A DNA stretch of 64,000 nucleotides, from assembly GCF_963877135.1 (NCBI RefSeq), contig NZ_CAWNSW010000015.1, forward strand, positions 10,847 to 74,846, given 5' to 3'. Position 1 is the stretch's first letter, and each line of letters begins with the position of its first letter. Origin of the DNA: Stenomitos frigidus_A. GTDB taxonomy: Bacteria > Cyanobacteriota > Cyanobacteriia > Leptolyngbyales > Leptolyngbyaceae. A program made the position numbers and the translations under genes. The notes beneath the pieces were generated by a model that was not told where the DNA came from, made no database searches, and worked only from the letters and a program-made list of their open reading frames with translations. Positions 8,760 through 17,995 of this stretch are shown piece after piece.

Positions 8760-10025
8760 TCACGTTAGCACTGGCAACTTAACACTGACGATCGTCCCAC
8801 TTTCTAGCGTCGATTGAATCGCTAACGTACCACCATGCGCCTGCACAATGCGTTTGGTAATGGCTAGCCCTAACCCAGTGCCACCGGGCTTCGTCGAACA
8901 GAAGGGTTGGGTCAGTTTGGGTAGAACATCCGCTGGAATTGGCGCTCCACTATTATGAACATTGATAGAGACAGCATCTGGAGTGGAACGATCGACATCA
9001 CATCTGACAACTTCTCCCGCTGGGATTGCCTCGCAGGCATTACGAATGAGATTAATCAGCACTTGCTTAAGTTTATCGGCATCGCCTGAAATTTTTACCG
9101 TAGAGACAGCAGGTATAAACTCAATTTGACGCTCTTGTGCTTCTGGCATCTCGCGGCTTGTTGCCAGTAGTTTGGGAAGAAACTCGTTTAGCTCCAACTC
9201 AACCAGTTGCAAGATATGAGGCTTAGCATATTGCAAAATCTCACCCAAGAGACGCTCCAAGCGATTTGCTTCATCAAGAGCAAGTACCAGGCGTTCTTGC
9301 GCCGGTATCGCCAAAACGATTTTTTTGAAATACTTTAACCCCATCATGATCGTTGTCAGGGGATTACGAATTTCATGCACAATCATGGCAGCAAATTCAC
9401 CAATTGCGGCTAGCCGTTCTTTTTCAAGCAGTTGAGCTTGAGCCACACGCAATTCTTCAGTCCGCTTTTGGACTTCCGCTTCTAGTGCTTCATTAAATTG
9501 GCGCTGTTGCTGGTAGAGATGATAATGATCGATCGCCGTTGCTGCCCGTTCAGCAAACAGTTCAACAATCTGAATTTCTGCTGGTGTAAACTCGCGCGGT
9601 TGCTGATGAAATGAACAGACCGTACCAATCATTTCGCTTTCAGCCGTTCGCAGTGGTACACCTAAATACGCCCGATAGCCTTCTGCTGGTTCGCCATATT
9701 CTGGTTGCGCGATCGCGTCTTTCACCGCTAACGTACACCGTTTTTGGATCACGGTGCTGGTCAACTGACCATGCAGAGAGTACACTCGAGGCGCATCGCC
9801 CATGTCCAGGCTACTTGCCAAAACGGTTTCAAAGCCTTCCTGGCAAAGGGTGACGACCGTCCAATCCACATTGACCAATTGGCTGACTGCACAGGCGATG
9901 TCGTGTAAATAGCAACTTAGCTCCCCAGTGCGATAGTTAAGGGAAGACAAGATTGCCATTGCCTGCCGCTCTCGCTGCCAGACACGGTACTGTGCGGATT
10001 CATCATCTTCTTGAATGTAACTCAT
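8760..10025 (-). CDS. GAF-domain sensor histidine kinase (orphan)
   Basis: A 421-residue soluble kinase. A GAF domain spans residues about 30-165 (YLGVPLRTAESEMIGTVCSFH). A coiled coil follows (about 170-205) and leads into the HisKA helix, with the phospho-acceptor H217 in IVHEIRNPLTT. The HATPase domain has the N box NLIRNACEAI and the G boxes STKPGGTGLGLAI. No transmembrane segment is visible, so it is cytoplasmic. No response regulator is adjacent, so the partner is unlinked; the degraded OmpR-type fragment at 22.5 kb is far away and probably unrelated. The ATG start at 10025 fits. The GAF ligand is unknown; the pocket lacks an obvious bilin Cys in the canonical spot. Confidence 0.9.
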   Translation of the reverse strand: MSYIQEDDESAQYRVWQRERQAMAILSSLNYRTGELSCYLHDIACAVSQLVNVDWTVVTLCQEGFETVLASSLDMGDAPRVYSLHGQLTSTVIQKRCTLAVKDAIAQPEYGEPAEGYRAYLGVPLRTAESEMIGTVCSFHQQPREFTPAEIQIVELFAERAATAIDHYHLYQQQRQFNEALEAEVQKRTEELRVAQAQLLEKERLAAIGEFAAMIVHEIRNPLTTIMMGLKYFKKIVLAIPAQERLVLALDEANRLERLLGEILQYAKPHILQLVELELNEFLPKLLATSREMPEAQERQIEFIPAVSTVKISGDADKLKQVLINLIRNACEAIPAGEVVRCDVDRSTPDAVSINVHNSGAPIPADVLPKLTQPFCSTKPGGTGLGLAITKRIVQAHGGTLAIQSTLESGTIVSVKLPVLT

Positions 10026-10291
10026 GGGAATGAACTACCTGCATCAAGAATGTAATCTCATAAAATTTATCATGTTTTGTCGGTGAAAAAGCACTGAGCC
10101 GCTGTACTCAACCAGCTAAACATAAAAGCTTGCTGAGAATAACCTTAAAAAATTCTCGCTGCAATCTCAGGATTGCGGACTGAACTCCTTAGAAATTTAT
10201 CATCTTGCGATCATGATGCCCAGCAACAATGGTCGGTGAATTTGATAATCACAAACACGGCTTACTAATGTTGATTAAGGAAATTTCAACG

Positions 10292-10828
10292 ATGAACGTG
10301 AAACGTTGGATTTTGTTAAGTTTAGCGTCCTTGGTCTTTATTGGTTATGTAGGCAGAACCATCAAGAATCAGGCGGCTGAAAGCCCTCTTCCTTCGGCTA
10401 CAAGTGCTGCTGCACAATCGATAACGTCAGAATTGATTGCTCAAGCAATGAATTCCACAAAGCCAACAACGATCAAGTCTGGCAGTTTTGCCTCTGGCGA
10501 ACAATCCACTCAGGGAACGGCACGGATTATCGCCCAAGACGGCAAACTCTTTCTGGAACTTGGTGAGGGCTTTAAGACCTCCAACAAGGGTCCCGATCTC
10601 GTTGTAATTCTACATCGCTCTAGTAATGTATTGGGTGCCACAAAGCCACCCGCGTATCCGTTGCAAGCAGGGGATTATCTGCTTCTGGCACCGTTACGTA
10701 AATTTAGCGGTACTCAGCGGTATGCCATTCCTGCAACAGTCAATGTAGCAGAGTATCAATCTGCTGCCATCTGGTGCCGCAAGTTTAATGCAACGTTTGG
10801 TGCTGCCAAGTTGGTTAGCAGTCGGTAG
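10292..10828 (+). CDS. DM13-domain exported protein
   Basis: About 178 residues. The N terminus (MNVKRWILLSLASLVFIGYVG) is a signal peptide or anchor, then a linker, then a DM13 domain (about 65-178): KSGSFASGEQSTQGTARI, DLVVILHRSS, GATKPPAYPLQAGDYLLL, RYAIPATVNVAEYQSAAIWCRKFNATFGAAKL. DM13 domains are proposed to be redox-active through the conserved Cys (here in IWCRKF). The ATG at 10292 has aagga 10 bases upstream; an upstream GTG-type extension to 10229 lacks a signal peptide at its start and is not preferred. First gene of a long plus-strand run with several oxidoreductases, which fits an electron-transfer role at the envelope. Confidence 0.75.
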   Translation: MNVKRWILLSLASLVFIGYVGRTIKNQAAESPLPSATSAAAQSITSELIAQAMNSTKPTTIKSGSFASGEQSTQGTARIIAQDGKLFLELGEGFKTSNKGPDLVVILHRSSNVLGATKPPAYPLQAGDYLLLAPLRKFSGTQRYAIPATVNVAEYQSAAIWCRKFNATFGAAKLVSSR

Positions 10829-10896
10829 TCAGTAGTTGTTATCAAGCACAAAGAACGAACCACAAACAACACATCGATCCGATAAGGAGAAACCTC

Positions 10897-11694
10897 ATGA
10901 CACTTAAAGGCAAAGTTGCTCTTGTGACGGGCAGTAGCCAGGGTATTGGACAGGGCATTGTTCTACGGTTGGCTCAAGCAGGAGCCGATGTCGTGATTAA
11001 CTACCGCTCTCACCCAGAAGGCGCTGAAGAAACCCTGGAGAAGGTGAAGGCGATCGGGGGTAAGTGCTATCTGGCAGAGTGTCCACAGTCCCAGGCTTAT
11101 ACGGTTCAAGCAGACTTAGGCAATGTGGATATGGTGCGCGAGCTGATTGCTGAAAGTATTGGGCATTTTGGCAAGCTGGATATTCTCGTAAACAATGCTG
11201 GCATTGAGAAACACGCGCCATTTTGGGACGTGACGGAAGCAGATTATGATGCAGTGCTGAATGTCAATTTAAAGGGTGTGTTCTTTGCCACGCAAACCTT
11301 TGTGCAGCATTTGATGGAAACGAAGCGTCCTGGCAAAATCATCAATATTAGTTCAGTGCATGAGGATCTCCCCTTCCCCAATTTCACGGCATACTGCGTT
11401 AGCAAGGGCGGGATGAAAATGTTTACCCGTAATCTGGCAGTGGAATTGGGTGCTTTGGGTATCACCATTAACAACGTTGCACCAGGCGCGATCGAAACGC
11501 CCATTAACACCAAACTGCTGAATGACCCCGAAAAACTCGGTGCCTTGCTCAAAAATATTCCACTGGGTCGCTTAGGGCAACCGCAGGATGTAGCGTCCCT
11601 GGTAGCATTCCTGGCTTCGTCCAATGCCGATTACATCACCGGCAGCACATTCTTTGTAGATGGTGGGTTGCTTTGGAATTACCAGGAGCAATAG
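10897..11694 (+). CDS. SDR oxidoreductase, glucose 1-dehydrogenase type
   Basis: A 265-residue classical short-chain dehydrogenase/reductase. NAD(P) motif TGSSQGIGQG (11-20), NNAG near residue 100, catalytic Ser in INISSV and Tyr-Lys in AYCVSKGG, then APGAIETPIN. The C-terminal FVDGGLLWNYQEQ resembles glucose-1-dehydrogenase-like members. Odd point: the loop before the second strand is extended by about ten residues (CYLAECPQSQAYTVQADL) compared with usual SDRs. A clear aaggag Shine-Dalgarno lies before the ATG. Probably oxidises a sugar or polyol, in keeping with the nearby GMC and glucosidase genes. Confidence 0.87.
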   Translation: MTLKGKVALVTGSSQGIGQGIVLRLAQAGADVVINYRSHPEGAEETLEKVKAIGGKCYLAECPQSQAYTVQADLGNVDMVRELIAESIGHFGKLDILVNNAGIEKHAPFWDVTEADYDAVLNVNLKGVFFATQTFVQHLMETKRPGKIINISSVHEDLPFPNFTAYCVSKGGMKMFTRNLAVELGALGITINNVAPGAIETPINTKLLNDPEKLGALLKNIPLGRLGQPQDVASLVAFLASSNADYITGSTFFVDGGLLWNYQEQ

Positions 11695-11725
11695 TGAAGG
11701 GATGAAGGATGAAGGGTGAAACGGT

Positions 11726-12550
11726 ATGAATGCTTTACGTCATCACTATCCGGAATATCTGATGGAAGCTTTTGGCTTAGGTCTCTTCATGGTTTCTGCC
11801 AGTATTGCGACAGCGGTCTTGGAGCATCCAGCTTCACTGATCCATCAGTTCATTGCTGATCCACTCGCGCGACGATTGATGATTGGGATTACGATGGGAT
11901 TGACCGCGATCGCCATCATCTACTCTCCCTGGGGCAAACAATCTGGCGCACATCTAAATCCAGTTGTCACTCTTACCTTTTTTCGTTTAGGTAAGGTTAA
12001 ACGGATGGATGCCCTTTTTTACATCCTGGCACAATTTGTGGGCGGTTTGCTGGGAGTGCTGCTGGCAGCAAAGCTTCTAGGAACGTCGATCGCTCATCCC
12101 ACCGTTAGTTACATTGTCACCATTCCCGGAGCGGGTGGAACTGCGATCGCTTTTCTGGCAGAACTGATCATTTCCTTTGGCATCATGATGATGATTCTGG
12201 TCGTTTCCAATACACCGACACTGGCACGCTTTACTGGAGTCTTCGCAGGACTATTGATTGCGACTTACATCACCTTAGAAGCGCCCCTCTCTGGCATGAG
12301 TATGAATCCCGCTCGCACATTGGCTTCTGCAATTCCCGCTCATAACTGGACGGCTCTTTGGATCTATTTTACTGCCCCACTCTTGGGAATGTTAGCTGCG
12401 TCTGAGGTTTATGTCCGCTGGAAAGGACGAAAAGCGATACGCTGCGCCAAATTGCACCATCACAACACTAAACGCTGCATTTTTCGCTGTGGCTACCGCG
12501 AACCGATGGTCGGTAATAGATCACAGCGATTAAGCGATCCATTGCTGTAA
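11726..12550 (+). CDS. MIP-family channel (aquaporin / glycerol facilitator type)
   Basis: A 274-residue major intrinsic protein with six membrane segments. The two pore motifs are N78-P79-V80 in GAHLNPVVT (a variant of NPA) and N194-P195-A196 in MSMNPARTLAS. NPV at the first site occurs in divergent bacterial MIPs. A cytoplasmic Cys/His/Arg-rich tail after residue 235 (CAKLHHHNTKRCIFRC) is unusual. It may pass water, polyols, peroxide or another small solute. Located 31 bases after the SDR gene, so likely co-transcribed. Confidence 0.88.
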   Translation: MNALRHHYPEYLMEAFGLGLFMVSASIATAVLEHPASLIHQFIADPLARRLMIGITMGLTAIAIIYSPWGKQSGAHLNPVVTLTFFRLGKVKRMDALFYILAQFVGGLLGVLLAAKLLGTSIAHPTVSYIVTIPGAGGTAIAFLAELIISFGIMMMILVVSNTPTLARFTGVFAGLLIATYITLEAPLSGMSMNPARTLASAIPAHNWTALWIYFTAPLLGMLAASEVYVRWKGRKAIRCAKLHHHNTKRCIFRCGYREPMVGNRSQRLSDPLL

Positions 12551-12646
12551 AGCAACTGCTCAAACGCTTTAATTTGAACGAGCTAATCTTCTAAAGTGCC
12601 CCTACCTGGGTTGTATCAGTCAGCCGTCATTTATGAGGAACTCAGT

Positions 12647-13987
12647 ATGTTTGAGAGTCTTGCAAGAATTCAGCATCCCTTTGCCAGAAGTTTAACCGCC
12701 GGATTGACAGCCCTTTCAGCGATCGCTCTTGCCTCTGCGATCGTCATAGGAGTAACCAAATCAAAAGACGAATCTGCTTACAAAACAGCGTTGTATACCT
12801 CCTTGATTGGAGCCGGATGTGGCGCATTCTTTGGTCTTGCTTATACAAATAAGAGAGATCAGAAAAACACAACTCAAACGTTACGTGATGGACAATCTAC
12901 TCAAGCAACCGAAAGCACGGACTGGAAAGACTGGCGCAACTTTGTCGTCATTCGCAAAGTAAAAGAAAGTGAGGAAATTACCTCCTTCTACTTAGAGCCA
13001 GAAGATAAGGGCGATATTCCAACGTTTCAACCTGGTCAGTTTCTCACTATTAAATTGGATATTTCAGGACAAGCAAGACCGATCATTCGCACCTATTCGC
13101 TATCAGACTATCCTGAACCACATGTATACTATCGCCTCTCCATCAAGCGGGAACTGATGCCAAGCGGGTTGGATGTCCCACCAGGCATTGCCTCAAATTT
13201 TATGCATGATCAGATTCATGAGGGTGCGGTGATTCCGGCAAAGCCCCCCAGCGGTAAATTCATCCTGGATGTAAATAAGACATTGCCTGCGGTGCTGATT
13301 AGTAATGGAGTTGGCATTACACCCATGATTAGCATGGCAAAAGCGGCTACTCGTCTAAATCCCGATCGCCCCGTTTGGTTTCTACATGGTGCACGCGATG
13401 GCAGGTTTCATGCGTTTCGTGATGAGATCAGGGCGATCGCAGCGCAAAACTCTAATTTGATGCTTCATTTCGCTTACAGCCGTCCCCGTGACGAAGATGC
13501 GAATCATCACCACAGCGTCGGCTACGTCGATACGGCTCTCATTCAATCTCTGGTGATGCAAGAAGCCGAGTATTTTCTGTGTGGTTCGCCGCCCTTTTTA
13601 GAATCCATCCGTAGCGGTTTAAAGCAGGCGGGTGTACCTGACAACCATGTCTTTTTTGAGATGTTCACCAAGGCAAGTAAGGCAACCAGCGATCGCGTAA
13701 CCACTGACGTTGACCACGCCGACGTTGAAGCAGCAGAAATCGTCTTTGCCCAATCCAATCAAACAGTCATTTGGCAAGGGGATGCCGATAGCCTTCTAGC
13801 GTTTGCGGAAGCCAATGGGTTGAACCCTCCGTATAGTTGTCGTCAAGGGATTTGTGGCACCTGCGAGTGCAAACTTCTAGAGGGTGAAGTGGACTATCAA
13901 ACAGCGCCTACAGCTGCGATCGAGGACGGTTCAGTACTCATTTGTATCTCTAAACCAAAGACCGCTAAAGTTGTCCTCGAATTGTAG
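12647..13987 (+). CDS. Membrane-anchored FAD/2Fe-2S ferredoxin reductase
   Basis: About 446 residues. Two N-terminal hydrophobic segments (about 15-35 and 47-65), then a ferredoxin-reductase module: FAD site RTYSLSD, NAD(P) site SNGVGITPMISMA, and the C-terminal YFLCGSPPFLESIRSGL. A plant-type 2Fe-2S ferredoxin domain closes it (PYSCRQGICGTCECKLL, and a fourth Cys in VLICISKP). The order matches the reductase of flavohaemoglobins/NO dioxygenases and of hydroxylase reductases, but the globin is absent and a membrane anchor replaces it. The ATG at 12647 with gagga upstream is preferred over a GTG at 12596. It may feed electrons from NAD(P)H to a membrane or periplasmic acceptor within this redox cluster. 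Confidence 0.87.
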   Translation: MFESLARIQHPFARSLTAGLTALSAIALASAIVIGVTKSKDESAYKTALYTSLIGAGCGAFFGLAYTNKRDQKNTTQTLRDGQSTQATESTDWKDWRNFVVIRKVKESEEITSFYLEPEDKGDIPTFQPGQFLTIKLDISGQARPIIRTYSLSDYPEPHVYYRLSIKRELMPSGLDVPPGIASNFMHDQIHEGAVIPAKPPSGKFILDVNKTLPAVLISNGVGITPMISMAKAATRLNPDRPVWFLHGARDGRFHAFRDEIRAIAAQNSNLMLHFAYSRPRDEDANHHHSVGYVDTALIQSLVMQEAEYFLCGSPPFLESIRSGLKQAGVPDNHVFFEMFTKASKATSDRVTTDVDHADVEAAEIVFAQSNQTVIWQGDADSLLAFAEANGLNPPYSCRQGICGTCECKLLEGEVDYQTAPTAAIEDGSVLICISKPKTAKVVLEL

Positions 13988-14101
13988 AGGCAGGTTTATT
14001 CAAACGACTGTTGCTCTGTTTTATGTTCTGTTGAGCTTGCCTCTTCTCTCATCGTTCTAAGTGGATGTTTTAAAAGTCTTACTTGTTGTAGCAAATCGTA
14101 C

Positions 14102-14178
14102 AGATCCCCCTAAATCCCCCTTAGGAAGGGGGACTTAAAGACTGTTTCCCCCTTTTTAAGGGGGGCTAGGGGGGATCT
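14102..14178. repeat. MITE-like inverted repeat (GATCCCCC family)
   Basis: A 77-base element with ends agatccccc and gggggatct and internal runs of C and G that pair (aatccccctt / aaggggggct). It can fold on itself over nearly its whole length. Such GATCCCCC palindromes are frequent as small non-autonomous elements in cyanobacterial intergenic DNA. It lies between the ferredoxin reductase and the first GMC gene and could act as a terminator or attenuator. Confidence 0.8.
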
Positions 14179-14325
14179 CTGAGTGCTAAACATCACAGAC
14201 AATTCTTTTTTTAATACCCTCTAAGCGAAACTTTCAGCCAAGCATCAGCTTTAGATCCGGTAGACCAAGCATACTGACCGATATTCAAACTTTGCCATGA
14301 TTCTCTTCAACAAGGAACGCATGAA

Positions 14326-15906
14326 ATGTCTACAATGAACCATTACGACATTATTATCATTGGCACAGGTGCAGGGGGTGGCACCCTGACCTATCGTTTA
14401 GCCCAAAGCGGTAAGAAGATTCTGGTGCTGGAGCGAGGTCCTTTTCTACCCAGGGAAAAAGAAAACTGGGATGTGAAAACGGTGTTCAATAGCGATCGCT
14501 ACCACAACTCTGAAGTCTGGTACGACAAAGATGGCAAGGAACTCCATCCCGGCATGAGTTATTTTGTCGGTGGCAACACAAAAGTCTATGGTGCGGCACT
14601 GTTCCGTCTCCGCGAAAAAGACTTTGAGAAATTTCAGCACAGAGATGGTATTTCACCCGAATGGCCGCTGAAGTACAAGGACTTCGAACCTTATTACGTA
14701 CAGGCAGAAAAGCTTTACCAGGTGCATGGAAAAGGTGGGGAAGATCCAACTGAACCGTTTCGGAGTGCAGAGTTTCCCTATCCTGCTGTGAGCCATGAAG
14801 CGCGCATCCAAGAAATTTCAGAGGTCTTACAGTCCAAAGGTCTGCATCCTTACCACACACCTGTTGGCATTCACTTAAATGAGGCACAACGCTATCTGAG
14901 CGAGTGTATTCGGTGCAATACCTGTGATGGGTTTCCATGCCTGGTTCATGCCAAGTCGGACGCTGAAGTCAGCACGGTTCGTCCGGTGATGGGAGCAGAC
15001 AATGTGACGCTGTTGACAGACGCTAAGGTGCTGAAACTGCACACGAGCCCTTCTGGACGCGAAATCTCCAGCGTTGAGGTAGAAGTGCGTGACCCAGAAT
15101 CAGGGCAGGTTCATGTGCAGCAGTTTTCTGGCGATATAGTGGCGATCGCATGTGGTGCCATCAATACGTCTGTCCTGCTGCTCAAATCTGCGAATGAAAC
15201 GCATCCGCATGGACTCGCCAACCGTTCTGATCTGGTCGGACGCAATTTTATGAAGCACGTGTTGGGTTCCATTATCGGTGTCAGTAAAAAGCCGAATCCC
15301 ACGAAGTTTCAGAAAACTCTATCTATCAATGACTTTTACTGGGGTGAGGATGGTTACGACTATCCAATGGGACAAATTCAAACCCTGGGCAAAGTTAGTA
15401 AAGAAGCGTTGGAAGGCAATGCTGCCGCCTATGCACCGCTGACCCCTGAAGACGTTGCGACTCATTCCATTGACTGGTGGCTCACCGTTGAAGATCTGCC
15501 CGATCCCAACAATCGCATTCGAGTCGATGGTGACAAAATCATTCTGGACTACACGGAAAACAATTTGGAAGCCTACGATCGCCTGGAGCAGCGCTGGATC
15601 GAGATCTTGAAATCCATTGAATGCGGACAGGCAATTATGCCGAACTGCTCTTACTTTGCGGGTGCGGGTCAAACCTATACAGGCAGACTGCCTCTGGATG
15701 GCGTTGGGCATCAAGTTGGCACCTGTCGCTTCGGGGATGATCCGACCACCTCGGTGTTAGATCTCAATTGCCGTACCCATGACATTGACAATCTCTACAT
15801 TACCGATGGTAGCTTTTTCTGTTCTAGTGGTGCTGTGAACCCGACTTTAACGATCATTGCGAATGCGTTGCGAGTAGGAGACCACCTGATTGAACGACTG
15901 AAATGA
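14326..15906 (+). CDS. GMC-family FAD oxidoreductase with four-Cys motif (copy 1)
   Basis: A 526-residue GMC oxidoreductase. FAD motif GTGAGGG near residue 13, GGNTKVYG near 82, and the C-terminal signature with active-site His in GVGHQVGTCRFG and Asn in GAVNPTLTIIANALRVGDH. It has a Cys array C194-x2-C197-x2-C200-x4-C205 (SECIRCNTCDGFPC). In the FAD glucose and fructose dehydrogenases of proteobacteria a Cys group at a comparable position binds an Fe-S cluster, so this one may too; that is inference. Likely oxidises a sugar, polyol or alcohol. A second copy lies at 17996. No export signal is visible. An alternative ATG is at 14335. Confidence 0.88.
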   Translation: MSTMNHYDIIIIGTGAGGGTLTYRLAQSGKKILVLERGPFLPREKENWDVKTVFNSDRYHNSEVWYDKDGKELHPGMSYFVGGNTKVYGAALFRLREKDFEKFQHRDGISPEWPLKYKDFEPYYVQAEKLYQVHGKGGEDPTEPFRSAEFPYPAVSHEARIQEISEVLQSKGLHPYHTPVGIHLNEAQRYLSECIRCNTCDGFPCLVHAKSDAEVSTVRPVMGADNVTLLTDAKVLKLHTSPSGREISSVEVEVRDPESGQVHVQQFSGDIVAIACGAINTSVLLLKSANETHPHGLANRSDLVGRNFMKHVLGSIIGVSKKPNPTKFQKTLSINDFYWGEDGYDYPMGQIQTLGKVSKEALEGNAAAYAPLTPEDVATHSIDWWLTVEDLPDPNNRIRVDGDKIILDYTENNLEAYDRLEQRWIEILKSIECGQAIMPNCSYFAGAGQTYTGRLPLDGVGHQVGTCRFGDDPTTSVLDLNCRTHDIDNLYITDGSFFCSSGAVNPTLTIIANALRVGDHLIERLK

Positions 15907-15952
15907 CTTATGGCGTTAGCTTTGTAAACTCTCTAATCAATGGCCATTGACT

Positions 15953-16831
15953 ATGACTACAACCTGGCACATGACAAAAAAAATCAAGCCTCAAGTCCTG
16001 ACTGAAGGTAGACTGCAATTGCATTATGCAATCCAGTTTATTGCCGCTACAGGCACGGCCTTGGCAGAAGCACTCCCAGATTACAGCCACACCAGCTTGT
16101 CGTGGCATCCAGTTTTAGAAGTATTTGTGGGTGCAGCCATTCGAGCCGCTCAACCGTTTCAAGTGGCGCTTGATCCAGTCAATCTGAAATTAATCCTCTT
16201 GAATCAGCAGAGTGAAGCGATCGTATCCCTTCCCTTACATGGAAAGACGATGGTAGAAGGACTAAGCTGGCTTCAGCAAGCGGTTTCTCAACTGGGTGCA
16301 GATGCCAGCAAAATTGCGTTTCTGGATTATCCACCCGATGACTTTCCTGATCATCCCCTGGCTCACGGTGCCACCTTTGATGCCAGTCAACCATCAGCGT
16401 TGAGCGAACTGACCGATTACTACGTCAATACGTATCTACTCTTTCAATCCATCATCACAGCGAATGAGGATGCAACCGCTATCCGTATCTGGCCGCATCA
16501 CTTCGATATGGCAACACTCATCATGCTTCCCGGTACTAGAAATGGAAGCGCACTCACAGTCGGCGTTGGTTTATCGCCTGGAGACGCCAACTATAACGAG
16601 CCCTATTGGTACGTGTCGCCCTATCCCTATCCAGACACAGCCAGTCTTCCTGTTCTCGACGGTCATGGCTTTTGGCATACTCAGCACTGGGTGGGGGCGG
16701 TATTGCCTGCATCCCAACTCACTGAGTTTAGCAGTGTGGAAGCGCAACAGCAGCAAGTTGAAGCCTTCTTACAATCTGCATTAGCCCTGTCAATCTCCCT
16801 TCTTCAGCCTGTATCTCCTGCCAAGGTTTGA
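15953..16831 (+). CDS. Conserved protein, DUF5996-like
   Basis: About 292 residues, start ATG at 15953 (TTG at 15947 also possible). The central stretch AIRIWPHHFDMATLIML and then VGVGLSPGDANYNEPYWYVSPYPYP is reminiscent of the WPHHFD motif of DUF5996-type proteins; the His-His and the acid residues suggest a metal site but no function is known. Soluble, without a signal peptide. Lies between two GMC genes and overlaps the start of the VOC gene by a few bases, so it belongs to the same transcriptional unit. Confidence 0.6.
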   Translation: MTTTWHMTKKIKPQVLTEGRLQLHYAIQFIAATGTALAEALPDYSHTSLSWHPVLEVFVGAAIRAAQPFQVALDPVNLKLILLNQQSEAIVSLPLHGKTMVEGLSWLQQAVSQLGADASKIAFLDYPPDDFPDHPLAHGATFDASQPSALSELTDYYVNTYLLFQSIITANEDATAIRIWPHHFDMATLIMLPGTRNGSALTVGVGLSPGDANYNEPYWYVSPYPYPDTASLPVLDGHGFWHTQHWVGAVLPASQLTEFSSVEAQQQQVEAFLQSALALSISLLQPVSPAKV

Positions 16832-16833
16832 CA

Positions 16834-17931
16834 ATGCCTACACGATTTCATAAACGACTCCAGCGATCGCTCCTCTCTGTCATTGCCTTTGCGGTGATTG
16901 TTGCGGCACCTCAACAGCACGCAGATTCCCAAAGTGCGCTGTCGAGTCAGGCAACAACCCCGGTTCAACTGGCTCAAACCCAGACGGTTCAGAACGCCGT
17001 GGTTGCAGTCGAGTCAGTGGGTATGACCGTTTCGGATATGGATCGGGCAGTCGCTTTTTACTCGAATGTCTTGTCGTTCAAGAAAGTCTCTGATGTGGAA
17101 GTGCTGGGGACGGAGTATGAACAACTGCAAGGGCTTTTTGGTGTGCGGTTGCGAGTAGTGAAATTACAACTGGGTAATGAATTGCTTGAGCTAACCGAAT
17201 ATCTCACACCCAAGGGGCGACCCATTCCCATTGATTCCTGTAGCAACGATCGTTGGTTTCAACATAGTGCGATCGCCGTCAGCGATATGGATCAAGCCTA
17301 TCAACACTTACGTAAATTTAAAGTACAACACGCTTCTACGGCTCCCCAACGTATTCCTGACTCCAATCAAGCTGCCGCAGGCATTCGTGCGTTCTACTTT
17401 AAAGATCCAGATGGACATAATTTAGAAATTATTTACTTTCCATCTGGCAAAGGTGATCCGAAATGGCAAAAGCCAACGAATCAAATATTTTTAGGCATTG
17501 ATCACACGGCGATCGTGGTCTCTAATACAGCAGCCAGCCTTAAATTTTACCGGGATTTGCTGGGTCTGAGAGTGGCAGGGGAAAGCCTGAATTACGGCAC
17601 TGAGCAGGAACATCTTAACAATGTGCAAGGTGCGCGACTGCACATTAGCGGGTTGCGTTCTCCTGCTGGACCCGGCATTGAGTTCTTGGAATACCTGAAA
17701 CCAACGGATGGGCGATCGCTCCCTGCCGATGCTAGACCGAATGATCTGTTGCACTGGCAAACCACTCTAGTGGTAAAGGATGTAGGGGCGATCGCCGAAC
17801 GATTGCGACTTAATCAAGCCACGTTCATCTCTCCTAAGGTTGTGACCATTCCAGAGCAAAGACTAGGCTTCAAAAAAGCATTAATCGTACGCGATCCGGA
17901 TGGTCATGCAATGCGCTTAGTTGAAAAATAG
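16834..17931 (+). CDS. Exported protein with two VOC (glyoxalase/dioxygenase) domains
   Basis: About 365 residues. An N-terminal signal peptide (KRLQRSLLSVIAFAVIVAAP) is followed by two vicinal-oxygen-chelate modules: about 48-205 (SVGMTVSDMDRAVAFYSNVL ... FYFKDPDGHNLEIIYFPSG) and about 220-365 (GIDHTAIVVSNTAASLKFYRDLLG ... VRDPDGHAMRLVEK). Both end in the DPDGHxxxL/I strand with the metal-ligand region. VOC enzymes include glyoxalases, extradiol dioxygenases and epimerases; export to the periplasm is uncommon. Start ATG at 16834 lies next to the stop of the previous gene. Confidence 0.83.
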   Translation: MPTRFHKRLQRSLLSVIAFAVIVAAPQQHADSQSALSSQATTPVQLAQTQTVQNAVVAVESVGMTVSDMDRAVAFYSNVLSFKKVSDVEVLGTEYEQLQGLFGVRLRVVKLQLGNELLELTEYLTPKGRPIPIDSCSNDRWFQHSAIAVSDMDQAYQHLRKFKVQHASTAPQRIPDSNQAAAGIRAFYFKDPDGHNLEIIYFPSGKGDPKWQKPTNQIFLGIDHTAIVVSNTAASLKFYRDLLGLRVAGESLNYGTEQEHLNNVQGARLHISGLRSPAGPGIEFLEYLKPTDGRSLPADARPNDLLHWQTTLVVKDVGAIAERLRLNQATFISPKVVTIPEQRLGFKKALIVRDPDGHAMRLVEK

Positions 17932-17995
17932 CCTACGTTGCCTTTGCTGCACGTCCATCCCCTCATCGCCCCATCTGCCCATCCCCCATCTCCCC

